The notes beneath the pieces were generated by a model, which saw only the letters and a program-made list of their open reading frames with translations, had not been told where the DNA came from and did not search any database. A stretch of 64,000 nt of DNA from Candidatus Poribacteria bacterium (GTDB taxonomy: Bacteria > Poribacteria > WGA-4E > WGA-3G). The number at the start of each line of letters is the position of its first letter. Position 1 is the first letter of the stretch. Below, in pieces: positions 27,413 through 36,015 of this stretch. Location: contig VXMD01000013.1 of assembly GCA_009841255.1 (NCBI GenBank), forward strand, positions 43,431 through 107,430, in the 5' to 3' direction. The position numbers and the translations under genes are program-made.

Positions 27413-27775
27413 ATGACCCGTATCACAGATGAGCAGATTACCACCGATGGTGTGTTTGAACCACCTCTTGAGCACACGCAGTTTCAGTCTGTCGAAATAG
27501 TGGACCCCGTCTTTGAGGAAGTCTACACTGCCCATGTAACAAAAAAGTCTGCTGGATGGCGCGGACGGATTCCAGATATCCCAGAAGTCGAGTGTGAAGC
27601 AAAGACAAAAACAGAATTGTTGAAACGCCTCACAGCACAACTCCGTGAAGCTTTAAAGGCTCGCGAGGAAGCTTGGGATAAACAACTCGAAGAAGATATA
27701 AAAGCCGGAAAATTAGATCATCTACGTCAGGAAGCACTTGAAGAGATAAAGGCTGGAAAGGTTATTGATTTATAA
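27413..27775 (+). CDS. HicB-like antitoxin domain protein
   Basis: 120 aa. The central part, 'GWRGRIPDIPEVECEAKTKT' followed by 'ELLKRLTAQLREAL', matches the HicB-type fold (strands then helix) that usually neutralises mRNA-interferase toxins. The N-terminal 35 residues and the charged helical C-terminus are extra. It overlaps the following RelE/ParE-like toxin gene by 11 nt, an arrangement typical of type II pairs, although HicB normally pairs with HicA rather than RelE. Confidence 0.65.
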   Translation: MTRITDEQITTDGVFEPPLEHTQFQSVEIVDPVFEEVYTAHVTKKSAGWRGRIPDIPEVECEAKTKTELLKRLTAQLREALKAREEAWDKQLEEDIKAGKLDHLRQEALEEIKAGKVIDL

Positions 27776-28022
27776 GACAACCCGTAAGTTTTGGGTTTAT
27801 TATCGTAGACTCCCGCGAGATATTCAAAGGCGAGCGGATAAGCAATTTGAACTCCTAAAGCAAAAACCTGATCATCCTTCGCTTATGTTAAAGAAGACCC
27901 AGCGGGGTAATTACTGGTCCGCAAGAATTAATGATGACTATCGAACATTGGCAATTGAACATGAGGGCATTTTGACTTGGGTCTGGATCGGAAAACATGA
28001 TGAGTATGATAGACGGCTCTGA
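27765..28022 (+). CDS. RelE/ParE family toxin
   Basis: 85 aa, small and basic. Start is TTG inside the antitoxin's last codons, with AAAGG 4-5 nt upstream. The C-terminal signature 'GNYWSARINDDYRTLAIEHEG' followed by 'WVWIGKHDEYDRRL' is that of RelE-superfamily toxins (conserved Arg in 'ARI..DYR', final His/Tyr). RelE toxins cut mRNA on the ribosome and ParE toxins act on gyrase; this one cannot be assigned to either. Confidence 0.82.
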   Translation: MIYKTTRKFWVYYRRLPRDIQRRADKQFELLKQKPDHPSLMLKKTQRGNYWSARINDDYRTLAIEHEGILTWVWIGKHDEYDRRL

Positions 28023-28139
28023 TAAGCACATCGTCGGTTTCCACAATTTTTTTACATGCGCACGAAACACGTGGATCTGATCCAAGTCTAAAGACTTGGG
28101 ACTGTTCAGGAAGCCCCTCCACATCTTATCTTTTGAGTA

Positions 28140-28529
28140 TTATTTGGGCTGCTTTCCCCCAATGACAACGAGAAACGCGCTATCTTCGCTGGCATAGACA
28201 CTATGAAGAACATCCCCTGTGAAGGTAACTCCCTCACCATGCTCCATCGTTATTTTATCAGCATTTGTTGTAAATATAATACTTCCGCTAAGCGTAATGA
28301 CAGTCGCGGCGGCGGGTGCTGGGTGCTCCTCTAATACATTGTTTGCTTTCAGAGCGACTAAAATAACTGTCAGTTCATCGCCGCGAGCCAGTGTTAGCGA
28401 CGCTCGACCTGACGCAGCAGATTCAGCTTCTTCCATGAGTTTTTCAGCCATTTCCATAAATGGAAATGCTTTCGTCAGAGATGTATTTAAGTCTACAGGT
28501 CTATAGGGTCTTTCAAATGACGTATTCAT
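28140..28529 (-). CDS. Cupin domain protein
   Basis: 129 aa single cupin barrel. Motif 1-like segment 'ALKANNVLEEHPAPAAATVITLSG' (in pieces) and motif 2-like 'HGEGVTFTGDVLHSVYASED'. The first motif has one His where metal-binding cupins have two, so metal binding is uncertain. The ATG at 28529 has no ordinary Shine-Dalgarno; on the coding strand ten G residues occupy that place. Similar small cupins often shield or regulate other proteins. Its convergent neighbour is the toxin gene. Confidence 0.75.
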   Translation of the reverse strand: MNTSFERPYRPVDLNTSLTKAFPFMEMAEKLMEEAESAASGRASLTLARGDELTVILVALKANNVLEEHPAPAAATVITLSGSIIFTTNADKITMEHGEGVTFTGDVLHSVYASEDSAFLVVIGGKQPK

Positions 28530-28535
28530 TAGTTA

Positions 28536-28545
28536 CCCCCCCCCC
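28536..28545. repeat. C10 homopolymer (G10 on the cupin coding strand)
   Basis: Ten C on the + strand read as ten G on the minus strand, ending six nt before the cupin ATG, i.e. at Shine-Dalgarno distance. Such tracts change length by slippage and could alter translation of the cupin. Confidence 0.75.
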
Positions 28546-28636
28546 ATTCTATTTTACCCGCGCACTCACAGAACAAAATGTCGTGCCTCACCCGTATGAA
28601 TAAAATAAACAGGCGAGACACGAAACCCTCGCTTAC

Positions 28637-29572
28637 CTATGAAGCATGATCTTCTGGACGGACACCTTTTGTAAATGTACCGAAACCGAAGAACGTCGGG
28701 GCATAATCACCGACATAATCGACAACACTCTTATCAGGGATTGCATCCTCCATCCCCATACACCAATAGCAACCATTGACGAGGAGACGGCGGAGTCCTT
28801 CACTCTCCAAGTCAACGGAGGCACCCATCGTTGTATTCAGGACGCGTGAGGTGTTGCCTTCATCACCTGTATAGGTCTTAATCCATACCATTGGCATTGT
28901 GACGGTATCCGGTTTCGGGGCATCTGTCGGTTCCATACCGACCAACACCTGTCCGTGGATAAGCACTTGGGAGTCGCCTGTTAGATCGTTAATACCATAG
29001 ACATCGGACGGTCCCCAAACATCGTCAACACCTGTGAGAATCGGGTGGTCTTGCATCGCTTCGTCAATGACGCCGCGTGCGCTCTCTTTACCATGATGTC
29101 CATGATGGTTAACCCACGTCTCACCGAGGACTTGCCTGCCGTAGCCACCCTCAAATTCCTCGCTGTCAAAACTGTATTTTGCATAGGGACTCTCAAGATT
29201 ACGGTTATAACTGAAAGCGTGTGTAGCCGTGCGGAGTCCCATCACAGGTTTGCCAGCGTTGGTATAGTCAACGACATACTTCATCTGTTCATCGGGCAGT
29301 TCGCGGAAACGCGTGAACAGCACCATCATATCCGCGGATTCTAAATGGTGGAGCCCCGGAATGTTGGTCTGGACCTCCGGATCAATAACCCCTGTCTCCG
29401 GATCAATCGCAAACAGCACTGTACATGTAAATCCATGGTGTGTGGCTAATACCTTTCCCAACATCGGCAACGCCTCTTCAGAACGATATTCCTCATCACC
29501 ACTGACGAGAACAATATGCTTGCCCTTCCCGGGACCGTCGTTTCCTTCGTAAACAACCCATTCGTTTTTCAT
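28637..29572 (-). CDS. ThuA-like domain protein
   Basis: 311 aa from ATG 29572; the codon before it is TTG. The flavodoxin-like/class I amidotransferase-like ThuA fold is suggested by 'KHIVLVSGDEEYRSEEALPM', 'HHLESADMMVLFTRFRELPD', 'YVDYTNAGKPVMGLRTATHA' (segments) and 'GRQVLGETWVNHHGHHG', with the C-terminal 'RVLNTTMGASVDLESEGLRR'. ThuA proteins are linked to trehalose and other sugar use in some bacteria and are abundant in planctomycete-like genomes. Biochemical activity is not established. No leader peptide, so cytoplasmic. Confidence 0.85.
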   Translation of the reverse strand: MKNEWVVYEGNDGPGKGKHIVLVSGDEEYRSEEALPMLGKVLATHHGFTCTVLFAIDPETGVIDPEVQTNIPGLHHLESADMMVLFTRFRELPDEQMKYVVDYTNAGKPVMGLRTATHAFSYNRNLESPYAKYSFDSEEFEGGYGRQVLGETWVNHHGHHGKESARGVIDEAMQDHPILTGVDDVWGPSDVYGINDLTGDSQVLIHGQVLVGMEPTDAPKPDTVTMPMVWIKTYTGDEGNTSRVLNTTMGASVDLESEGLRRLLVNGCYWCMGMEDAIPDKSVVDYVGDYAPTFFGFGTFTKGVRPEDHAS

Positions 29573-29690
29573 CAAAAATTAAACTCCATACAATAAGATT
29601 TTGCATAAGTATAGCACATTTTGCTGAGAAAGTCACGTTGAATCTGTTAACAGAGAGTCAAATGTTCCGTACATATTTAGAGAAAAAATT

Positions 29691-29719
29691 TTGACAAATA
29701 TCCGAAGTTACCATAAAAT
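29691..29719 (+). promoter_or_regulatory. Promoter of the oxygenase/aspartate kinase cluster
   Basis: TTGACA (29691-29696), 17 nt, TAAAAT (29714-29719), giving a leader of about 55 nt before the ATG at 29781. Confidence 0.65.
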
Positions 29720-29780
29720 TAAAGGACAGGTTCGAAAACACTGTCCAAAACGGACTAGCAATCTGCAGGAGAAATTGTCC

Positions 29781-30500
29781 ATGCGTTTGACCTCTCAACA
29801 GCGAGACCACTACAAAGAGCAGGGTTTCGTGGTAATTCCGTGTCTTTTTAGTACAGCCAGAGTAACGTTGATGCGCGAGCATTACATGAAACGCCGTGCA
29901 GAGGGTCCGAAACCTGGTGACACCGGTGGCACAACCGACCATGCCGAGGACCCAAATCATCAATTCCCGCGCATGATCAATATGCACAACTGGGACGGAT
30001 TAACCCAAGAATGGGCATCGGATACCGACTTACTTACCGTTACGGGGCAATTGATTGATGATACGCCGGTGCTGTTACAAACAATGCTTTATTTCAAACC
30101 GCCCGGTGCGCGAGGGCAAGCCTTACATCAAGATGAACAATACATCACCATAGATCCAATCATTGGTGTTTGGGTAGCGTTAGATACATCGGACGACGCT
30201 GTTGGACGTATGGTGCTTATCCCGCGTTCTCATCAATATGGACTGTTACCTGTTGAAACAGCAGACACGGCTATCTCGTTTACAAATGTACAAGCCGTCA
30301 AACCGGAAAATGTTGAAGAATTGGGAGTAGATATGTCACCCGGTGACACGCTTTTCTTTGATGGTAAGGTTATTCACGGTTCCTACATGAATAAAACAGG
30401 TGATCGGTGGCGGCGGAGTTTTATATGTCATTATATGGGCGAGAATTCACAACGGTTCGAGCCAACCGAAGGAACGCACGTCTCACATCTAAAAAAATAG
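29781..30500 (+). CDS. Phytanoyl-CoA dioxygenase (PhyH) family protein
   Basis: 239 aa from ATG 29781 with AGGAG upstream. 2-oxoglutarate/Fe(II) oxygenase: iron ligands from 'LHQDEQY' (HxD) and the later His in 'KVIHGSYMN', and a 2OG-binding Arg in 'DRWRRSFICHY'. Opens with the family's 'LTSQQRDHYKEQGFVVIPCLF'. PhyH proteins hydroxylate varied small molecules, including fatty acyl-CoA and ectoine; substrate unknown. First of four genes on the + strand with short spacings (21 nt to the kinase). Confidence 0.9.
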   Translation: MRLTSQQRDHYKEQGFVVIPCLFSTARVTLMREHYMKRRAEGPKPGDTGGTTDHAEDPNHQFPRMINMHNWDGLTQEWASDTDLLTVTGQLIDDTPVLLQTMLYFKPPGARGQALHQDEQYITIDPIIGVWVALDTSDDAVGRMVLIPRSHQYGLLPVETADTAISFTNVQAVKPENVEELGVDMSPGDTLFFDGKVIHGSYMNKTGDRWRRSFICHYMGENSQRFEPTEGTHVSHLKK

Positions 30501-30521
30501 CGTAAAATTGGAGGATCTGGA

Positions 30522-31874
30522 TTGTTAAAAGTATCAAAGTTTGGCGGAAGTTCCCTTGCATCAGCGGATCAGGTCCGTCGTGTTTGCGACATCATTATTG
30601 CCGATCCCGGACGCCGGCTCATTGTTGTCTCTGCCCCCGGAAAGCGTTATGATCAAGACATCAAGGTGACAGACTTACTCATCGCAGCCGCATCGGAGCG
30701 ACTCGCGGGAAAAATCGGTGCCTCGGAATGTGCTGAAGCGATTGAACGGTACAGGAGTATCGCCTCTGAATTAGGACTTCCCCCCGAGGTCGTCGAGCCT
30801 ATCGCTCGCGATTTAACGGAACGCTTGGAAAATAGCACAACCGATGCCGACCTCTATATGGACACAATGAAGGCAGGTGGTGAAGACAACTGTGCTCGTC
30901 TCATTGCACAAGTGTTACAGGCACGCGGTGTAGACGCACATTATGTGAACCCGAAGGATGCTGGCTTATTACTTTCGGACGAGCCCGGTAACGCACAAGT
31001 GCTACCCGAAGCATACAATCGACTACGTGATTTACACGAGCGTCCCGGCATCACTATTTTTCCCGGCTTTTTCGGATACTCAGAACAGGGCAACGTTGTG
31101 ACCTTCTCGCGCGGCGGGTCAGACATCACGGGGGCTATTCTCGCCAGTGCTGTGCGGGCGGAAGTCTATGAGAACTTTACAGACGTCGATTCTGTGTTCG
31201 CGGCAAACCCATCTATCGTTAAAAATCCGGTACCGATCGCTGAGTTAACCTACCGTGAGATGCGGGAACTCTCTTACGCAGGCTTCTCTGTGTTTCACGA
31301 TGAGGCACTTGAACCTGTCTACCGCGCGCAAGTACCTGTCAACATTCGGAACACGAATAACGCGAAAGCAGACGGTACGTTGATTGTTCCAAACCGTAAG
31401 TCAACGGATATTCCAGTTGTCGGTATCGCGGCAATGGATAGTGTCTGCTGTATCTATCTCAGCAAATATCTAATGAACCGTCAAATCGGGTTTGGTCGGC
31501 GACTGTTGCAGATATTGGAAGCCGAAGACATCTCTTTTGAACACGTCCCTTCGGGAATAGACAATATGTCTGTCATCCTCCGAGGAGATAACTTATCTGC
31601 GGCAAAAGAGAAGAGAATTGTTGAACAGATTCGGCAAACCCTTGCCCCGGAAGATATTTCCGTGGAACGTGGACTCTCTCTAATCATGGTCGTCGGTGAA
31701 GGCATGCGTCACACTGTCGGTATCGCCTCGCGTGCTACAAGAGCGTTAGCTGGAGCGGAAGTCAACATTGAGATGATTAACCAGGGTTCCAACGAAGTCA
31801 GTATGATGTTCGGCATAAAATCCGAAGATATGGAGACTGCCGTTCAAGCCCTCTATGCCGAATTTTTTGGCTAA
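30522..31874 (+). CDS. Aspartate kinase
   Basis: 450 aa. Starts at TTG 30522 behind a strong GGAGG; the protein opens 'LKVSKFGGSSLASADQVRRV', containing the KFGGSS phosphate-binding motif. The kinase domain has 'GNVVTFSRGGSDITGAIL' and 'ENFTDVDSVF'. Two ACT regulatory domains follow ('MNRQIGFGRRLLQILEAEDI' and 'TRALAGAEVNIEMINQGSNE'), so feedback control by an end product is likely. It catalyses the first step toward Lys, Thr, Met and isoleucine. Threonine synthase is encoded 22 kb downstream. Its placement between oxygenase genes is unusual. Confidence 0.95.
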   Translation: MLKVSKFGGSSLASADQVRRVCDIIIADPGRRLIVVSAPGKRYDQDIKVTDLLIAAASERLAGKIGASECAEAIERYRSIASELGLPPEVVEPIARDLTERLENSTTDADLYMDTMKAGGEDNCARLIAQVLQARGVDAHYVNPKDAGLLLSDEPGNAQVLPEAYNRLRDLHERPGITIFPGFFGYSEQGNVVTFSRGGSDITGAILASAVRAEVYENFTDVDSVFAANPSIVKNPVPIAELTYREMRELSYAGFSVFHDEALEPVYRAQVPVNIRNTNNAKADGTLIVPNRKSTDIPVVGIAAMDSVCCIYLSKYLMNRQIGFGRRLLQILEAEDISFEHVPSGIDNMSVILRGDNLSAAKEKRIVEQIRQTLAPEDISVERGLSLIMVVGEGMRHTVGIASRATRALAGAEVNIEMINQGSNEVSMMFGIKSEDMETAVQALYAEFFG

Positions 31875-31884
31875 AGGAAACATT

Positions 31885-32724
31885 ATGGAAATAACAGTTC
31901 AACCGGAAGAATTAGCCGCAGGAGAACTGACAGATGCACACGTGGCACAAGCGGTTAAGGCGATCCGTGTTAATGGCTATGTCATTTTGGAGAACGTTGT
32001 CAACCATGAGCACTTAGACATTCTTCGCGAACGGATGGATGCCGATTCACAAATCCTTATTAATGCGGAAAAATGGGGTGGTGCAGGCAGACTCGTGGGG
32101 CATCTCCAACAGGGACCGCCACCTTTTGCGCCCTACATTTTTAGAGACGTCGTCGCGAATCCGTATGTTGTGCAGGTGACGAAAGAACTGCTGGGACCGG
32201 GACTCTATAATAACTTTTACAACGGCAATACAAACTGCCCTGGTAGCATAACCCAACCCCTCCACAGGGACGGAGCGCACCTTTGGGAGGACCAAGAGGT
32301 CGCGCATCCGACAACAGAAGTGGTCGTCAACATCTCACCTCAGGAGACAACAGCGGAAAATGGCAGCGTCGAACTCTGGCCTGGTTCACATCTTCAGGTG
32401 GGTAGTGGAGGCGTAGATGAGGAACAGGAGGAAGCGCGTCGCAAAATCTGTCCCCCTATCCGTGGAAATGCGAAAAAGGGTAGTGCACTCATTCGAGATA
32501 TGCGACTCTGGCACCGGGGGGTCCCCAACCCATCCGATAAACCCCGCCACATGATAGCCCTGATTTTCCGCGTCAGTTGGCTGAAATCCAACCGCCGACT
32601 GAAGTATAAAACCGGATGTGAAGCCGCTTTTGAAGACAGCGATCTCGATCATAATGCCGAGTTCCTTGACTTCGCTAAGGAAAAAATAGACGATTACGAT
32701 TATCTTTTTAATCCGCGCTTCTAA
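31885..32724 (+). CDS. Phytanoyl-CoA dioxygenase (PhyH) family protein
   Basis: 279 aa from ATG 31885 (AAGGAAA upstream); a longer frame begins inside the kinase gene. Fe(II)/2OG oxygenase with 'PLHRDGAHLW' (HxD), a conserved 'ENGSVELWPGSHL' loop, and the distal His and Arg in 'MRLWHRGVPNPSDKPRHMIA'. Distinct from the PhyH at 29781 rather than a recent copy. Substrate unknown. It starts 10 nt after the kinase stop, so cotranslation is likely. Confidence 0.9.
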   Translation: MEITVQPEELAAGELTDAHVAQAVKAIRVNGYVILENVVNHEHLDILRERMDADSQILINAEKWGGAGRLVGHLQQGPPPFAPYIFRDVVANPYVVQVTKELLGPGLYNNFYNGNTNCPGSITQPLHRDGAHLWEDQEVAHPTTEVVVNISPQETTAENGSVELWPGSHLQVGSGGVDEEQEEARRKICPPIRGNAKKGSALIRDMRLWHRGVPNPSDKPRHMIALIFRVSWLKSNRRLKYKTGCEAAFEDSDLDHNAEFLDFAKEKIDDYDYLFNPRF

Positions 32725-32775
32725 ATGTATAAGGGAGTACGATAGCACTGCTCTGAGTTCAGTACGGAGGTTACT

Positions 32776-33612
32776 ATGAACGTCCAAAACACTTGGCTCC
32801 CCGCTGAGCCTGACCTCGAAACGGTTTGTAAAACCTACAGCGACCCGATTTACGCACTCTCCCAAGCGGAAATGCCCGCTATCATCCTTCGAAACGCCTA
32901 CTCACCGGCAGAATGCCACGGACTTATCAACCGATTCACAAATATGGGTTTGATGCGAGATGAAGACGACATCAACTCCCCTGACAAACGCACCCGTATC
33001 GACATCGGTACCAGTCTTGGTAACCGTGGCGCGGATAAGACGAAATTTCTGGCACACGCCGAAGCCACACATCACCTTTTTAAGTTTCTATTCGACGGAT
33101 TTGATGACCCTGTCAATCTCATCTACGATTCGCTGACTGCGCTTTCCCCCAAACAAGAGGTGAAGGTTGCGCGTGAACCGGACGGTTCGCTCTATGGTCC
33201 AGCGATCTTTCGGGTGCATTACGAAACCCATAGCTATAAGCCGCATATCGACCACGTCAAGTATCGCGAGCAGCGCACCAATTATGATGTTTATCGTTTT
33301 GAGCATCAGTTTGCAGGCGTGCTATGCGTCCAGAATGCTGACGAACACGGGAGAGGCACGCAAGCCCTCTTGCATCGCTGCCTCTGGTCTGAGGAAATCC
33401 AACCCCATATTATCGAAGAAACTTTTGATCAATATGCCGCTGACAACGGAGTCGAGAACTATCAGGTCGATCTGAATCAGGGGGATCTCTACTTTTTCAA
33501 CACGCGATGTATCCACGAAGTGCCACCCGTGCAAGGTACGCGCGCCCGAATTGTTTTGGCAGTATTCATCGGGTATTCCCCGGAAGATGGTGAAGTATTC
33601 GTGTGGTCGTAG
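32776..33612 (+). CDS. 2OG-Fe(II) oxygenase family protein
   Basis: 278 aa with GGAGG before the ATG. The jelly-roll oxygenase core has 'YKPHIDHVKY' (HxD), the distal 'TRCIHEVPPVQGTRARIVLA' (His and 2OG Arg) and 'VDLNQGDLYFFN'. Different subfamily from the two PhyH proteins. Last gene of the cluster, 51 nt after the second PhyH gene. It may act on a small molecule or on a peptide; not determinable here. Confidence 0.85.
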   Translation: MNVQNTWLPAEPDLETVCKTYSDPIYALSQAEMPAIILRNAYSPAECHGLINRFTNMGLMRDEDDINSPDKRTRIDIGTSLGNRGADKTKFLAHAEATHHLFKFLFDGFDDPVNLIYDSLTALSPKQEVKVAREPDGSLYGPAIFRVHYETHSYKPHIDHVKYREQRTNYDVYRFEHQFAGVLCVQNADEHGRGTQALLHRCLWSEEIQPHIIEETFDQYAADNGVENYQVDLNQGDLYFFNTRCIHEVPPVQGTRARIVLAVFIGYSPEDGEVFVWS

Positions 33613-33682
33613 ATCTCACATTTCTCCTCTTCTCTAAGGCTCCATTTCCGGCTTATTTCCTTCCACGCCTACTTCTTTGCTG

Positions 33683-33731
33683 GCGGGGTTTGTAACCCCG
33701 CTTATTTCCGAGTATACGATCAATCGTATAC
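33683..33731. repeat. Two adjacent palindromes in the 420-nt gap after the oxygenase cluster
   Basis: GCGGGGTT-TGT-AACCCCGC (33683-33701) belongs to the dispersed GTAGG/GGTT family. GTATACGAT-CA-ATCGTATAC (33712-33731) is a separate perfect 9-bp stem of operator size. The rest of 33613-34033 holds an A/T-rich promoter region and no gene. Confidence 0.6.
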
Positions 33732-33881
33732 CTCACTATAACCGCTTCCTCCTTACACCCGATGCAATGCGTCCAGATTACGAACATTATCGGACATAGC
33801 GCACAATTCAGGGCATTCTTTCATTACTGCTTCACCATTTCAAGCAAAATTGGTGAGAAAAAAGAATTATTTGACTTTTTC

Positions 33882-33911
33882 TTGACATTTTTTTGACAAA
33901 TATGTTAACAT
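33882..33911 (+). promoter_or_regulatory. Probable promoter of the secreted-protein trio
   Basis: TTGACA (33882-33887), 18 nt, TAACAT (33906-33911). A second TTGACA at 33893 has no matching -10. Leader of about 115 nt before the ATG at 34034. Confidence 0.4.
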
Positions 33912-34033
33912 ATTGGCAAATGAGGTTGGTAGCATCCGTTTTATAATGTGAGTTTATAACGTGAGTTTGATGAATATTTAAGAGGGACGGATTTTGGCTT
34001 AAAGTCTCGCTGATTCTGAAGGAGGACAAAATC

Positions 34034-34738
34034 ATGAAACTGATTATTCAGGCAGGCGTCGTTATTTTGATGATTGCCTCATTAATAATGCCCGCTAAAT
34101 GCGCTCTTGAAGCAAGTGGTAAAAAGGCGCCGATTGCCAGAGGAGAGAATCTCATTGCTGGAGCGGCTGTCAACGATTCAGCCGGCAGTAGTGATTTAAC
34201 CTTAATCATTCAGTTGAAAATTGATGGTAAAATCGTGGTCGATGAAGGCCACAAGTGCACTGCCATTCAGCCTGAGGAGAATATCCCTTCGGATAAAGAT
34301 CCCACCGGCTGGACACAACCAAAATTTGACGATAAAGATTGGGAAAAGGGCGAATACGGTGTCGGTTACGGTGACAACGATGACAATCTGGTCATTGGTA
34401 AAGGAGACCTTGCAATGGTCTACAGCCGCGCTGTCTTCGAGGTCAAGTCCATCAGGTCAAATAGCAAAGTTGAGCTGGGAGCAGACTTTGACGATGGTTG
34501 TGTGATTTGGATTAACGGCGTCGAAGTTGCCCGTGAAGCAAACACCGATATTCCGGACGTGCCGGAGTGGGATTCGTGGACCGATAAGGGAAGTGGGCAT
34601 TCACACGAAGCCAGTAAAACAGACCCACCGACTTATGAGTTCGTCGAACTTGACGTTAAGGTGATTGGGAATCCCTTTGCTGTTGAGCCGGCAGATAAGC
34701 TTGCTACCTCATGGGGGGAAATCAAAGCCGGGTACTAA
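34034..34738 (+). CDS. Secreted protein of unknown function with TSWGEIK tail
   Basis: 234 aa; GGAGG before the ATG; signal peptide ('VVILMIASLIMPAKCA'). The middle part is a beta-sandwich of the kind found in carbohydrate-binding modules attached to secreted glycosidases ('GWTQPKFDDKDWEKGEYGVG', 'ADFDDGCVIWINGVEVAR'). The C-terminus is 'KLATSWGEIKAGY', a tail shared with the next two secreted proteins. Function unknown; probably exposed outside the membrane. Confidence 0.75.
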   Translation: MKLIIQAGVVILMIASLIMPAKCALEASGKKAPIARGENLIAGAAVNDSAGSSDLTLIIQLKIDGKIVVDEGHKCTAIQPEENIPSDKDPTGWTQPKFDDKDWEKGEYGVGYGDNDDNLVIGKGDLAMVYSRAVFEVKSIRSNSKVELGADFDDGCVIWINGVEVAREANTDIPDVPEWDSWTDKGSGHSHEASKTDPPTYEFVELDVKVIGNPFAVEPADKLATSWGEIKAGY

Positions 34739-34892
34739 GCGTCAAAAATTATTGGTTTTCAGTGTTCATCGGCGTTCGGACGTTCTTTCCCCGTTCATAT
34801 TCGTGGCAAAAATACGACGTGCGAATCAAAAGGAATCCGTGATAGCACCCCCAACCTAATGAAGTTTCAGAAAATAAATAGGAAGGGTTCTC

Positions 34893-35855
34893 ATGAGACT
34901 GCGATATATATTTACCCTCTGTTGTCTCATGTTTGGGTTGTTATGCCCTGTTACGGCAAAACAACTCGGCAGCGAAAAGATTGTGTTCGCATCAAATCGC
35001 GACGGCAATTGGGAAATCTATATGATGAATCCCGATGGAACCCGGCAGGAAAGACTCACCTACGACCGCGCTGTCGATTGTGAGCCCGTCATCTCACCAA
35101 AAGGGGACCAGATTCTCTTCAATTCCAACCGCGGGGGAACGCGCGATCTTTACCTAATGGACATCGATGGCAGAGATGTGCGTCCACTGTTTGGTATCAG
35201 CGAAGCGTACCGAACGGAACCTACTTGGTCACCGGATGGAGAGAGGATCGCCTATTCTCAGCGTGCGTTAGGCGGCGTAAACATTCACACCGCAAACGCG
35301 GATGGGACGGCAGTGAAACTGATCGTGCATCTGGAGAACGCTCACAGCGGATATCCGACTTGGTCGTCGGATGGAACAGAAATTGCGTATGTTGTCGCAG
35401 ATGAGGTTCATTGGGCAAGCCATCAAATTCGGTTTATTAGCTTAGAAACCCGCAAACAGGAAACCCTTTTCCCCGATGACTTCCCACGCATGTTTCAGCC
35501 TTCATGGGCGCCAGTTGGAAACAGAATCGCATTTGTTTGGTTTAGACCGGCGGAAAAGCGGCAGTCCCTATTCATTGTTAACCGGGACGGAAGCTACCTG
35601 AAACGCATTGCGTCGTTCGTGGCGAATACGCCTGCTTGGGCGCCTTTCGGGAACGAACTCATCTACGCCGAAGGCGTCATCGGCAGCAATTCACAAATTT
35701 TCAAAGTCAATCTGATACGTCGAAAAGTCACACAACTTACGGGCGATGGAAGCAATTATCCCGGTAACTGGTTTGCCCCGAGGCAGCTGCCTGTTTCCCC
35801 GTCAACATCGCTTTTAAGCACATCGTGGGGCAACGTGAAAAGCCAGAGGAAGTAG
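34893..35855 (+). CDS. Secreted TolB-like PD40 propeller protein with TSWGNVK tail
   Basis: 320 aa with signal peptide ('LCCLMFGLLCPVTA') and AGGAAGG before the ATG. Repeats of the PD40/TolB type: 'KIVFASNRDGNWEIYMMNPD', 'ILFNSNRGGTRDLYLMDIDG', 'YRTEPTWSPDGERIAYSQ', 'PTWSSDGTEIAYV', and others, enough for a six-blade propeller. The C-terminus 'STSWGNVKSQRK' parallels its neighbours. TolB-type propellers bind partner proteins in the envelope, but this one is not TolB, as the N-terminal TolB domain is missing. Confidence 0.88.
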   Translation: MRLRYIFTLCCLMFGLLCPVTAKQLGSEKIVFASNRDGNWEIYMMNPDGTRQERLTYDRAVDCEPVISPKGDQILFNSNRGGTRDLYLMDIDGRDVRPLFGISEAYRTEPTWSPDGERIAYSQRALGGVNIHTANADGTAVKLIVHLENAHSGYPTWSSDGTEIAYVVADEVHWASHQIRFISLETRKQETLFPDDFPRMFQPSWAPVGNRIAFVWFRPAEKRQSLFIVNRDGSYLKRIASFVANTPAWAPFGNELIYAEGVIGSNSQIFKVNLIRRKVTQLTGDGSNYPGNWFAPRQLPVSPSTSLLSTSWGNVKSQRK

Positions 35856-36015
35856 CGTAGATTATAGTAAGTTAAAAAATTAATAAGACACTCTTTGGCG
35901 GGCGAGGAGACCTACGAAGAAACACCCAAGCAAAAACCCCCTACGGAAACCGAAGCCTCCCAATATTATTAAAATGTATTTTTAATTCTAAGTTTTACTA
36001 TAAAAGGAGCGAAAA

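Noticed and set aside
29781-33612. Ectoine/hydroxyectoine cluster
   Set aside because: Aspartate kinase and PhyH enzymes are present but ectA, ectB and ectC are not.
34893-35855. TolB of the Tol-Pal system
   Set aside because: The N-terminal TolB domain and tolQRA/pal neighbours are absent, and the protein ends in the TSWGNVK tail.
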